Position numbers and translations under genes: made by a program
Notes under the pieces: model-generated
The model's database searches: none
What the model saw: the letters and a program-made list of their open reading frames with translations, nothing else
Told to the model about the DNA's origin: nothing
In this document: positions 13,701 to 23,140 of the stretch, one piece after another
Layout: each line of letters opens with the position of its first letter
Position numbering within the stretch: position 1 is the first letter of the stretch
Origin: Sipunculus nudus
Lineage: Eukaryota; Annelida; Sipuncula; Golfingiida; Sipunculidae
Length of the DNA stretch: 64,000 nucleotides
Assembly: GCA_026874595.1 (NCBI GenBank)
Contig: CM049322.1
Location: 43,092,840-43,156,839 of the forward strand
Reading direction: 5' to 3'

Positions 13701-16700
13701 TGGATTCATTGGTATCATGGCATGGGTTAAGAACCAGAATTAATAAGTTACTTGGGTATTCGATAAATATTTTGGAGTAACCTGCTACCAATTTAAATCA
13801 CCCTAACAGCGATGTGCAGGGAACTTCCGGGATGTGCCAATCTGGAGCCCCCTTAAAAGTTTTGAATATTGCAATTATCTTAAGTTCATTCTTTGTCAGG
13901 CAACACTGGTTGCTGACTCTACTTGGAGAGACCTACCGTGTTCTCTAACAAAGTCCAACATCTCCTGTCAACGGACGTTGTCCATAGGGACGGGTTATAG
14001 TATGTTTCATCACATCATGTAAACCTGTTATTTGATGAAAATTGTTGTTTGCTTTTGAGAAAAATTGTAAATATAAGGTAGAAAATATTATTTACAACTT
14101 TTATTATATACCCAATTTTCAACTAGGAAATAAACATCTAGCTTACACAGTATTTAAGAAGCAAAATCGTTTTAAAATATGAGAAAACAAACCAGTTTAC
14201 TTATGATAGTCCAGGTCACTTCATCTGATTTAAAATTCATTTAGTAGCTGCTGATTGTATAATGTTATGTAAATATTCCAGAAAAAAAACTTAACCAAAC
14301 AAAACAGCTTCTCATTCAGCCATAAATTTGACATGTCACATCATTGGAAATATTAAAAAAATGGGAAACATAACTGGATAATTATTTAAAAATTCTTGAT
14401 TGAAATATCAGTTGTCACTTCCTTAAGGCCGCTTGGCAATTACTGAAAAATATGGTATTTTAGAAAATCATCTCTAAGAAAATACATGTTGACCCAGTTT
14501 GGTTGATCGAAGTATAGATATAACCAGCAAATAAACAATTTTTTTGGTATCCAAGGCTAGAAGTAACAAACTTGTGGCACCAACATTTGTAAAAATACCC
14601 GTACCAAATTTATTTTCTAAGGGAGGAAAAGTTTTTCTTGATACCTTTATGCATATAGTAGTTCTGAAGAATGGTACTGACATCTAACATTAATGTTATG
14701 TAATCTAATATGACTCATGTGACTTATATCATACGGTTCCCTCTCTTATAAACTAAATATCTAGGACATCACCTACTTAAAAGTAAACAAATAATAAAAA
14801 TATACACAAACATGTAAGGGTTTTGTTCACCCCATTCTTTCAAAATATATAGAGTAAATATGTTTTTCTTATTTACTTGAATATTCCCACTTAAAACAAT
14901 GTCGCAATTTTACAGCCTTATGGTTCATTACTCATGCTTTTTGTGATTATTGTGACATGATGGCAATATACGTCAGAATCTGGATATTATGACAGGCAAT
15001 GGGACCTCGAAAAAGTGGTCGCAATTTGGAGGTGGTCGTCTAAGAGAGGACTAATATATATAGCAAAAGGGAATTGGGACCGTGAAAAGTGTCAGTGGTC
15101 GCTCAACTGAGATTTTACTGTATAACAACCCGTACCTAATCATGAATGGCCTATGCCCTAAATTATAAAATAATTGTCCTAATATTCTAAAAATATATGT
15201 TTCTCCTATATGATTTGACCACCTGTTCTGAGTATTGGACACATAAAGAAAAAAAGCAAATGTTCGCCTTGAATCTCTAAAAAAAACTTAAATGTCATAT
15301 GATTTTCAGCTTATCGACTACGAAGGGTGCATGAAACATCAACGAAACCGCTTCTGGTCATTCAATGAAGGAGAATGCCCGCCGCCATGTATGGTAAATA
15401 AAGTTTTATTGTCAAATAATGAAGCTTATCAAGCGAACATAATCCATGACAATCTTAATGAATTTTATCAGAGTGGGGTTTACACAGGGGTTTATTCAAC
15501 AAAATGAATGCATTTGGGCAACAGAACGTGTCTATTCAAATGACTTTTTCGCATAATACATGGTTTAGGGCATAACGATTATATTATCCAAGGTAGCACA
15601 CTTGGTAAATGATAATACGAATTACTTTCCACTTATTTTATCCTCTACGTTTCTGTTATCGTTCAATTTTATAAGATAGCCCTTTTTTGACATTTTAAAA
15701 TAATAATACCTTCATCATTTATTTACGCTTTTCAAGTAAACTTGATATCCACACAAGAATTAATAACTTCAAAGGAAAATAAAAAAAAGTACTATAATCT
15801 CAGATATGTAATAATGCAATAATAATGAGGGTTTTTTTAAGATTCGAATGTCTTTAACATAAGTTTGTCTTATTTCATCAGGCAGGTGAATTGTCATTAC
15901 ATGATTGCTTTGCAATATGTGACCTGTGTCTGTTTTGTATTTTCAGGTGATCTCTTTTTCAAAGAAATGTTTCGTCCTTGATAATACAACGGCAATCAAC
16001 TCAATCAACATGATCGCGTGGAAATCTTTAGAAGTGATGATCAACCGAACTGTGAACAATAACGGAGGTAGGATACTGTTTGCATACCGACTGACTTTAC
16101 TAAGAGGGGGAGAGGCGTGATAGCATTTTCCAGAATAGGTATATACATTTTGAAAACGAAAGAATTTTCGATATTTTCTAATAAACTGCTGCATTATATT
16201 CACAGTTATGCCAGTCCAACTTGCATAGTGAAAAAACCTGGAATTTATGTTTATGCATATCGTTTTCATCACTTCCTAAGTTGCTCATGGCCATTTCCAC
16301 CACATCGTATCATGTTATGAAATATAGGGATATTTTATGGAAAAGCATGATAATAATAATTGTACGTGAGAAGTAAGGAAACGTTGTTGTCATGATGACG
16401 TACTTGTTATCACGGGAAAGTCATCAGAGAAGTAAGAAGCAAATTTAAGAGCAATGACAGCCTCCTGTCTGTGTGCCACAGTGCCCTCACCCCTCATCCA
16501 GCCTCCCTTTACGTTCCCCTTTATTGTTTGTTGTTTGCAGAACAGTTGTAATGTCAGCCATTGACCGTTAAAACATAAGGTCATATCATATCTTTGATAT
16601 TTTTTGGCATCTCATAACAATTCCAAAAAAAAAATATTTAAATAGATTGAATTAATGGGCAATAATAATTCATTTTTTATAAATATAGTTGTGTCAATGT

Positions 16701-17669
16701 CACTTTAAGTTTCAGTGCGTGAGAGTAGGTCGTGTGTTAATTAAATATTGAGGGAAGACTTAAAAGTCCATATAGACTATGCCATGCATATTTTCTCAGA
16801 ATGTACATTAAGTTGAAAATGTCAACCGCAATTAGCCGGGAATGAACCTTGATTACCAACATATGAAATAAACTAGATGTATACAAACAATTTTCTAAAC
16901 TTTTTTTTTTAAATTATAGATCTAAAAAATATAACTCGACATGTTTAACTACGTCGGAACAGTATTAATTACATTGACATTTTATGTATCGATTTTTTTT
17001 TTTAATTGAACAGGTTACATGAACACATGCTATATCTATTCTGAAGTTTTATCCAGCCGTAATGTTTCCTTATTTTGACGAATGATTTTACTTAAATCAT
17101 CATTTGAGAGTTTACTTTCACGTTCAGCTTCAGTGTTATTTCAGATTAAATATTCTGCACATATTTTATTTCCATTATAAATAGGTTTATAGTTTAAAAA
17201 CATTTCATGTAAAAAATTAAAATCTGTGGAAAAACGAGGCAAAAAACGACTATCTTAGAAACTTGAAACTTTATTTTTTATCTAATTTTACAGATTGTCC
17301 TACACCATTTGCTTTGAAAAAGATCGATGCTGTTACCTCCGAAATACAAGACTGGGTAAACCTTTCCAATATCGCAGTTATTTACTAGCGACATACTAGC
17401 GACGGCAAATCTGATTAATCGATATGACAGTTTTTTTTTCATGTATGAACCCTGCAAAATTTTAATTTGATCAGTTTACAAACCGTAGTAGTACAGAAGG
17501 GTGCTTGTTATTTTACATTTTTTTTTGTTTTTTATATAACTTTTAAGTATAGTTTATTGATATAAACTTACATTCTACATTTGCTATGTCGCATATTGTC
17601 GAAACATATAACTATAATTAGTCAAAATTAAAGTATCAATACATTAGTTCAGTACTATGATCGCAGATA

Positions 17670-17712
<43 letters not shown>

Positions 17713-19271
17713 TAAATTGACTTTGTTTCAGCTGAATCTATTCTGTACCTGCGTTAAGTGTAAATTGCGCAAGTTATTTGAAGACGGACGTTGTTTGAAC
17801 ATGGAAAAGGTAAATACTACTGCATGTTTTCTCATGGCTAATACCTAATTAACTGAGTATAGAGAGCATCATAACTTTAATTCTGCTATGCAAGTTGGAG
17901 GTGTTGATAAACAACAGAGCCCGTGGTAAAGAGGATTATCGTAATGGCGTTTACTACTGAAACATTCCATTCGATTCTGACAAAGAATGTCCATTTTTAT
18001 TAATATTTGTAAATAAAATATGTTAAGAAATGGGAAAATTACTGAAACTCCGTGTCTTCTGGAATCTGGTGACGGTGGTTCAAATTGATTGGGTGGAGGC
18101 CTATATTGTGAGAGACATACTATTTTATTGACTAGGCCTTTCCGGATCGAATCGAGGATATACATTAGATCAATACGTCGCATTAATTGTGTCTAAAGGA
18201 AACAATATAGAAAACGGTAATATCATATTATTCTGTAGACTTAACATGTTCCAATTGTGCGCAATATCATGTTTGAGATAACACCACAAGTGGATGGTTG
18301 ACCAGAGAATTTTAACCTTGTGATACATTTTGATCCCAAAATCACCTATTGCATTAGAACTTTGAGAATAATTCCGAAAGTATTTTTTTCCTTAAGCCGA
18401 GTACATAAATAATGTAATTGCGTTCATATTGATATAACGCTCCCTTTCACAGCTGAAGGAAATTGTCAAAGAATGTATTGATGCAGCAAAGGGGATCTGC
18501 TCACAGAATGTGCTTCCATCTGACCTATTCCTGGATGCGTATCCGCGTTTTCTCGAATCACATTTCAACTTCGAATGTTGTCTTGCCAGTGAGTATTATG
18601 GATTCAATTAATTCAACATGTCCTGTTTGACTTGAACGGATCATTTTTGAAATGACAGACATAAATGTTAGCAGTTAACAAATTTAACGATCCCAGGTGT
18701 TTGGAAAAAATATGGTGTGAACTCTAATATCATGTATATGAAAAGCAGAAGCTATTAACGTTAAATGTTACGGGCATATTTCTTGACCACATCCTTAACA
18801 GCCATTTGTAATGTCACTTTTTTTTTTTTTGTTTTTTTTTTTTTGCTGTATTGTCATAACATTATTGTGCATAATCGTTTATTATTTGTTATACCTAATC
18901 TTGATATAATTCATAAAGAAAACCAAATACATATCCATTCCTCTCAGTAAAAGGCAAGATTATCTTTATACTAAAACAGATATTCATATGATATCCATTT
19001 AAAAAAAACAAGTATTTTACAAGTATTGTGAAAGTTTTTCTTTTGAGTTTGAAGAGGTGTGGGCAATTACATACGAGGCCTGTCCTGCTGTGTCATTTTA
19101 TTCTATAAAAAAGTGTTTCTAATCTGTATCGAATAGGTTTTCTATAAATAAGGCGATACAAGGCCAATATTTTCAAAGGCAACAACATATGTGATTTAAT
19201 ATACATCTATGGAATTTATTATATCATACAAACCTCTTTTTTACTTCCAGAACAATGCGCAAGTGAAATTG
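180..19271 (+). CDS. Gene A: partial IgGFc-binding-domain extracellular protein, 14 exons seen
   Basis: Fourteen short open stretches with GT/AG borders join in phase into about 518 residues. Exons 1-4 match the IgGFc-binding N-terminal domain found in many mollusc surface or secreted proteins: ISDKPIAVFSG, DHLVEQLPP, PIMLVQI, DPAMILIAPIDQ, SSDGTKF and ESYGMPGG, in family order. Exons 5 and 6 add acidic loops DNDCDGKTDE and DDDGDGLVDEDC, resembling thrombospondin type 3 or EF-hand-like calcium loops. Exons 8-13 encode two copies of an unrecognised cysteine-containing module. Exons 7 and 14 are 24 and 21 nt. The N-terminus lies upstream of the window, and no stop-bearing last exon was found. 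Exon 1 has a one-base frameshift, so the gene may be a pseudogene or the base an assembly error. Binding of IgG-Fc is only the family name; in an invertebrate the ligand is unknown. Confidence 0.75.
772..930 (+). CDS. Gene A exon 2: IgGFc-binding domain, PIMLVQI segment
   Basis: The acceptor is TTTATGTTTAG and the donor is GTGAGT at 931. It is 159 nt (53 codons), phase 0 to 0. It encodes SLEKGRHYMYGQ, YVYVESEEPIMLVQISKS and ends NVSHQ. The PIM-VQI core is typical of this domain. Phase agrees with both neighbours. Confidence 0.75.
1211..1303 (+). repeat. 93-bp repeat, copy 1
   Basis: Identical over all 93 bases to 2527-2619, while the flanks are unrelated. It lies in intron 2 of gene A. It is open in one frame, but copy 2 has no acceptor AG at its edge, so I do not call it an exon. 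Confidence 0.9.
2084..2310 (+). CDS. Gene A exon 3: IgGFc-binding domain, DPAMILIAPIDQ segment
   Basis: The acceptor is CTGTCAAG and the donor is GTATGC at 2311. A GTACGT four bases upstream (2307) is also donor-like, but only 2311 gives the phase needed by exon 4. The exon is 227 nt, phase 0 to 2. It reads TDPAMILIAPIDQYKSYYIF, SIIIEKSKIGTLTFDGNIL and DWHDFPGDNNLAGIST. It lies between two identical 93-bp repeats. Confidence 0.78.
2527..2619 (+). repeat. 93-bp repeat, copy 2
   Basis: The exact second copy of 1211-1303, in intron 3 of gene A and in the same orientation. The two copies bracket exon 3. Confidence 0.9.
2982..3021. repeat. (TA)n microsatellite
   Basis: Uninterrupted, 40 bp, 38 bp before gene A exon 4. 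Confidence 0.95.
3060..3279 (+). CDS. Gene A exon 4: end of IgGFc-binding domain (ESYGMPGG)
   Basis: The acceptor is TATTCCCCAG and the donor is GTGAGT at 3280. It is 220 nt, entering in phase 2 and leaving in phase 0. It encodes NWSKSEFSLIHV, then LPDNDSHVLQSSDGTKFF, MYGSAHMESYGMPGGFST and INER. The SDG-F-x-MYGS-ESYG series closes the domain. A 287-bp tandem duplication starts just before the donor and carries a second donor copy at 3567. Confidence 0.78.
3263..3836 (+). repeat. Tandem duplication, 287-bp period, across a splice donor
   Basis: Unit 1 (3263-3549) starts in the last bases of gene A exon 4 and includes its GTGAGT donor. Unit 2 (3550-3836) repeats it with about ten percent differences, including a second GTGAGTAAATTTC at 3567. 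Confidence 0.85.
4408..4516 (+). CDS. Gene A exon 5: acidic Cys loop DNDCDGKTDE
   Basis: The acceptor is CCCTTACAG and the donor is GTAAGT at 4517. It is 109 nt, phase 0 to 1. It reads NCVIRPNANGHRN, then GRDNDCDGKTDEDSCVGAG. The D-x-D-x-D-G-x-x-D-E spacing suggests calcium binding, as in thrombospondin type 3 or dockerin-like loops. Such a segment commonly follows the IgGFc-binding domain in mollusc proteins. Confidence 0.75.
4852..4889. repeat. (TA)n microsatellite
   Basis: 38 bp in intron 5 of gene A. Confidence 0.95.
5293..5343. repeat. (TA)n microsatellite
   Basis: 51 bp; the first of a close pair in intron 5 of gene A. Confidence 0.95.
5469..5511. repeat. (TA)n microsatellite
   Basis: 43 bp, ending 45 bp before gene A exon 6. 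Confidence 0.95.
5557..5601 (+). CDS. Gene A exon 6: second acidic loop DDDGDGLVDEDC
   Basis: A 45-nt exon, phase 1 to 1, with acceptor TTTTTATAATAG and donor GTTAGT at 5602. It encodes DDDGDGLVDEDCTDE. The repeated D-x-D-x-D-G-x-x-D-E pattern pairs with the previous exon, and the symmetric phase means it could be skipped or duplicated without a frameshift. It starts 46 bp after a long (TA)n tract. Confidence 0.68.
5602..7303 (+). other. Gene A intron 6
   Basis: AT-rich. The only structure I see is a short palindrome, CCAGCAATGCTGG, near 6298. Confidence 0.5.
7304..7327 (+). CDS. Gene A exon 7: 24-nt microexon
   Basis: The acceptor is TATCATTTTAG and the donor is GTGAGT at 7328, phase 1 to 1. 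It encodes EPNWKID plus a split codon at each end. The evidence is limited to good splice signals and fitting phase. Exon 8 also accepts phase 1, so skipping this exon would leave the frame intact. Confidence 0.42.
7362..7411. repeat. (TA)n microsatellite
   Basis: 50 bp, 34 bp after gene A microexon 7. Confidence 0.95.
8078..8155. repeat. (TCTG)(TC)n(TA)n compound microsatellite
   Basis: A TCTCTCTG-type start grades into pure TC and then TA, suggesting stepwise expansion by slippage. Confidence 0.95.
9267..9305. repeat. (TA)n microsatellite
   Basis: About 38 bp in intron 7 of gene A. Confidence 0.95.
10662..10728. repeat. (TA)n with central TGTGTG
   Basis: Two TA blocks flank a TGTGTG core over 66 bp. 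Confidence 0.95.
11130..11191 (+). CDS. Gene A exon 8: Cys module A, part 1
   Basis: The acceptor is TGATTCCAG and the donor is GTGAGT at 11192. It is 62 nt, phase 1 to 0. It encodes ECLEISTSLCEKMSDHLRRA, probably helical, with two cysteines. Length and phases are identical to exon 11, the first exon of the second module. Confidence 0.62.
11590..12320. repeat. Degenerate minisatellite, about 25-bp unit
   Basis: Recurrent core CTGGACTCGACAGG with spacers such as TAGGGCTGGACT, TACACAAGAGGGG and AAAGCATGGCTGG. Copies differ by indels and substitutions. The minus strand is nearly stop-free here, giving 89- and 143-codon frames rich in VQPS/VESS-like repeats, which I take as a by-product of the repeat. 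Confidence 0.65.
12330..14990. other. Gene A intron 8, middle part
   Basis: Between the minisatellite and the pogo-like remnant. Two short lysine/arginine-rich frames (12841-13053, 13123-13407) have no recognisable family or splice context. Nothing else seen. Confidence 0.4.
14995..15120 (-). mobile_element. One-ended pogo-like TIR remnant
   Basis: The reverse complement of 15097-15120 starts CAGTAAAATCTCAGTTGAGC, with TA outside at 15121-15122. GGTCGC motifs recur upstream as sub-terminal repeats. No partner end was recognised, so this is a truncated copy in intron 8 of gene A. Confidence 0.4.
15310..15393 (+). CDS. Gene A exon 9: Cys module A, part 2
   Basis: The acceptor is ATGATTTTCAG and the donor is GTAAAT at 15394. 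It is 84 nt, phase 0 to 0. It encodes LIDYEGCMKHQRNRFW and FNEGECPPPCM. The layout L-x5-C then G-x-C matches exon 12 in the second module. Confidence 0.68.
15947..16067 (+). CDS. Gene A exon 10: Cys module A, part 3
   Basis: The acceptor is TGTATTTTCAG and the donor is GTAGGA at 16068. It is 121 nt, phase 0 to 1. It encodes VISFSKKCFVLDNTTAINS and WKSLEVMINRTVNNNG. NTT and NRT are possible N-glycosylation sites, consistent with an extracellular position. It closes the first module at phase 1. Confidence 0.68.
17294..17355 (+). CDS. Gene A exon 11: Cys module B, part 1
   Basis: The acceptor is TAATTTTACAG and the donor is GTAAAC at 17356. It is 62 nt, phase 1 to 0. It encodes DCPTPFALKKIDAVTSEIQDW. 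Like exon 8, it is the 62-nt opening exon of a three-exon module. Confidence 0.62.
17675..17709. repeat. (TA)n microsatellite
   Basis: 35 bp just before gene A exon 12. Confidence 0.95.
17732..17809 (+). CDS. Gene A exon 12: Cys module B, part 2
   Basis: The acceptor is CTTTGTTTCAG and the donor is GTAAAT at 17810. It is 78 nt, phase 0 to 0. It encodes LNLFCTCVKCKLRKLF and EDGRCLNMEK, four cysteines in 26 residues. It begins 22 bp after a (TA)n tract. Confidence 0.66.
18453..18588 (+). CDS. Gene A exon 13: Cys module B, part 3
   Basis: The acceptor is TCCCTTTCACAG and the donor is GTGAGT at 18589. It is 136 nt, phase 0 to 1. It encodes LKEIVKECIDAAKGICSQN, LPSDLFLDAYPRFLES and HFNFECCLA. 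The strong splice sites and clean 45-codon reading make it one of the best-supported exons here. Confidence 0.7.
19251..19271 (+). CDS. Gene A exon 14: 21-nt microexon
   Basis: The acceptor is TTTTTTACTTCCAG and the donor is GTAAGT at 19272, phase 1 to 1. It encodes QCASEI plus split codons. This is the last piece of gene A I can connect, and the following exons were not found. Confidence 0.45.
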
Positions 19272-19780
19272 GTAAGTTCGTCCGTGTTATGTTTATTTTT
19301 TTTCTCATGTACTTTTCATCTTTATTTATAAAGCGACCAAGGTGTCCCAATTTCAATTTATCATAAACTTGGATTCTTACCAACATGCATATCAAGAGCA
19401 AGCTGAAAATTATATTTTCCTTTCACCACATAAAAATATATTCAAAACAAGATTTCTCAACGAAATAAAAATAAATTTAAATATCCCATTAAAACATTTT
19501 TATACTAACTTCATCAGCATAAAAACTCCCCTCTCTGTGGATTGTCTGTGCCTGTATGCCAAGTTGTATTGTTCATGTCATACGGTATCTCTGTAATTCA
19601 AGGGACATGCCCAAAAAAAACTACATTAACACGTGCAAAGTGCTGTAATGTACCTTAGGTGACATGGTAGAACTAAACTTGTTTACATGAAAATGTTACT
19701 AAGTTACTACTTTTTAATGTAGCAAATGTGAGTTTCAGGGATATTCTTCCCGGGGTCTGACATGTTGTCCGTCCAGAATA

Positions 19781-21084
19781 CTGTAGATTCAGATAATATC
19801 GTGGGCTTAAAATTCCGTGGTTTTTGTACAAAACGCATATCGTGGGGTATTTGAATTCGTGGAAAGACAAAGAAAACTTTAGAAAATTATGGTTATTAAT
19901 ACCTCCATATGCGAAAGGAAGACGAGCCCGATGTACACAGGTGGTTTGGCTCAGATGCTTATCGCACGGTGCGCTTGTACCGCGGTCAATCAGGTCAGTG
20001 TTGAATAAACATGCTCCGCCCGACCCGAGCCTAACAAAGAATTAATCAGCCGTGACCGACACGTGCTGGGCGATACATCGGCTGTTACTTGTAACACCCG
20101 ATACATCGGCTATCAGTTATAACACCCGATCACACCACGTTAACAGAAAACGTAAATCATCACTTGACCAGAGGAAAAAAATTAACGGGACCATCCACAT
20201 GAAGGTTTTTAACTTTTTTTTTATCTAGGCGGTAGTCACATGTGGCGCCTGTAAATCCCTGACGGGGCGGTGAGACGACACACGGTTCGTTCGTCATTCA
20301 TCATGTCAGCTATATTTGGAGATTATAAAGAAATAATTTGCCTAATAGTATTCGGTGGCGCTTACTTACGCTAAAATATATATGTACCACTATCGGCAAT
20401 ATTCGGAAAAAGTACCGCCTTACTCGGAATAAGTGCTCTTTCGCGTCCCGCGGTAATGCAAATGAGTTTACACGGCCCTTGTCTTTTAGACCAATAGGTA
20501 GCGTAAGTCTCGTTTAATATCTATTGAAAGAAGGTTGAAAAGGCCGGTTCCGAAAAAGCCGTGCCTCGGTAGCTATGGTTAAGAACATTGGAACTTGTGT
20601 ACCGTTCTTTGCGTGTCAGAACTAACGCTTTGCTCGACAGAAATGTGGTATTGTTCTTGAATTTTTCATCCGAAATGCTGATAAGAGGAAAATACGTTTT
20701 CAGTTTAAATTATTCTTTGATATTGTTTTATTGTAAAGATATCAGGGGGCCGTGTTCGTACGATATTAGGGGAAATAATTTAATTGACAAAAGAATATTT
20801 ATAAATCCCGTATTTTTATAGTAATTCACGAAAAGCAATTCAGTGCATTTAATGATTGTATCAAAAACAATCATAAAAAAGTAATAAACAATTTTTGTAT
20901 CTTTATTGAAAATTCAGCCAGCGGTAACAATTATAAATATAAAGTCGACCACCAGCTGCCGTTGAGTTATCGTATATCCTCTTATCGTGTGATTTTTTGA
21001 TCGTTGCAATCATGAATTCGTGGATTATCTTGATCCACGAAAACCACGAAAATAAAATCCCAACTAATATTTCTGAATCTACAG
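19781..21084. mobile_element. TIR element with CTGTAGATTCAG ends, 1304 bp
   Basis: Left end CTGTAGATTCAGATAATATC and right end GAATCTACAG read reverse-complemented give matching TIRs of at least 12 bp. Further similarity (CGTGGTTTT, GAATTCGTGG) continues inward in both arms. TA lies outside each end (19779-19780, 21085-21086). No transposase is visible. A Tc1/mariner-like origin is inferred from TIR plus TA. Confidence 0.65.
20071..20127 (+). repeat. Two 28-29 bp tandem units
   Basis: CGATACATCGGCT followed by TTAC/TATC and TTGTAACACC/TTATAACACC, repeated once, inside the 1.3-kb TIR element. Confidence 0.7.
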
Positions 21085-21837
21085 TATATGCCAAAATCTG
21101 AGCTTCCAAGAAACATATACTTGTCGATTATATACTGAAATTATGCTAAAAGAGGGAAATTGTTTTATTACATCCACATGTGTGTATTTTATATCTCTCT
21201 TATCTTATTTTGTGCAAATTAATGGAAAGCAAGGGTTGATTGCTATCGCGTGAAAATTTGCACAGTGTAGATAATATACAGTATTTGGAGCATACCTTGA
21301 CTGTGTGTAATACCATAACGCATTTATCTAATTCATCTAGTTTGCTTAATAACTCATCGTACTACACCAGCAACAATGATAACCCAAATAATGAGCCTTG
21401 TCAAATTACTCTGTCAATGTTATAATGGTGGTAGATTGTCAATTACTACAGGTTCCACATTTAAAATATACTGGTTTCGGTATTTTAGAGCTAAGGGGTA
21501 TTGTTAGGTATAAATTAATTTATACTCTGATTCCCAAAACACACCTGTAACTGTACCTGTTCCATTACAACTCGTTTAATATATAAATCAGGGACATTAA
21601 CTAAAATAATATATGGCGGAAGGTAATTTTTCATGTGTACGGATTGTTTGCCAGGATTTCATGCTGAAATTATTGGATGTCTATTTGTTTAAAGGAAGAA
21701 AATGAGTAAACACATTAGACGCCATGGAGAACCATAATGGTATGATGTTCACTGCAATAGATAAAGACAATGATAAGTACTCCTCCGGAAATTATGCAAT
21801 CTGACATTTCGGCTGATGGTGGTTTAATGGTTGCTAT

Positions 21838-22331
21838 ATTGTTCTTGTTCAATGGATTTTACGACAAGGAGAATTATTGGACTTTAGTGGATGCACTCAA
21901 GGACATGAGCATTCGGGTAACGAAAAACTGGGTGAAGGGTCAAAATTCTTCTGTGAAACTATATAAATATTGAATATCGAGAGTAACGTTAAGTTAGTGC
22001 TATATTATACATTTTATGTGGGTATGTGGGTATTTACTGTTTGTCTACTTGACTTCTTTAAATTTTGAACTTGAATTTAGTGCCTTTTCTTTTTCACTGG
22101 ATTTTACGGCAAGGAGAATTATTTGACTTTAGGCCAAGCACTCAAGGAGATGAGCACTCGGGTTACGAGAAACAAGGTGGAGGGTCACAATTCTTCTGTG
22201 AAACAATATAAATTATTGATATGGGGAGAAACGTAAAGCTAATTATATATTTAATACTTTATGTGGGTATGTGGGTATTTACTGTTTGTCTACATTAACT
22301 TATTTTATTTTTTATCTTGAATTTGGGGCCC
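21838..22331 (+). repeat. Tandem duplication, 245-bp period
   Basis: Units 21838-22083 and 22084-22331 share GGATTTTACG-CAAGGAGAATTATT, TTCTTCTGTGAAAC-ATATAAA and TATGTGGGTATGTGGGTATT. Both also read as similar peptides (GFYDKENYWTLVDALKDM, GFYGKENYLTLGQALKEM), which suggests an old protein-coding or transposon origin. Confidence 0.75.
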
Positions 22332-22796
22332 GGCAGTGATATATTTTACTTGCATTGAAAAATAAAGACGATGAAATTCTTAATCATTTTGTTCTGCTTT
22401 CTTACTTTCTCTATCTTAATCATTTCAATAACAGAATAATGTTTCTGCTCAGGAGTATCGCCAAGCTCATTTTTGTTTAGCAGAACCAAGCAGAACCATG
22501 CTGAAAAAAAAAATCTTGCTACATTCAAAATGGCTCTTGGAGTATATAAAGACCCTCATAGTTGCAGCATGTCATGGGTGATATATTTGGTTTTAGTAGA
22601 GTGATCTTTTAAACTATTGATATATGCAATAAAAATGATATTCTGGGATTAATGGGGATGGTCTGATGACAAACTTGTATTTGAGGTATTTAAGCAATAG
22701 AGAGATATGAAGTGATTAAAAAGGCATGGTCACAATTGCTGATGTCTTTCAGTCTAACGAGTCAATTTTATGAATCTGCATAGACAAAGTTTTTGT

Positions 22797-23140
22797 TCAT
22801 GGATGTAACCGCCTCCATTTGTTTCAATGCTGAGTTATCTAATGCTTTAACTAGGTAAGTACATCTGCAATTCCATTTTGTGTCCTCGGGACACCCAGGC
22901 CCGGTGTCTACCGCACCTGCGGGCTTATGGTGTTTAATAATTCCCACCGAGACGTACTTGTATGTGAGTGATATCAAGCTGTGGGGCACAGTTTTCCCAT
23001 TGAGCCTGCAGACCGCTCACCCTTGGTGGAGGCCGACGGTGAAAAATCTCACCGCCTTGGCTGAAATTCAAACTCACGACCTCCTGGCTTTGAGTCTTGA
23101 GCCACAGAGGGCGAATCTCCTGTCATGCATTACAAAATAA
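22797..23140. repeat. Dispersed repeat family, copy 1 (SINE-like)
   Basis: Shares GTAACCGCCTCCATTT, TACATCTGCA, GCACCTGCGGG and TTCCCATT in order with 33158-33450. The right half (AATTCAAACTCACGACCTCC near 23066) resembles a reversed tRNA-like B-box region, so a tRNA-derived SINE in minus orientation is possible. Confidence 0.45.
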
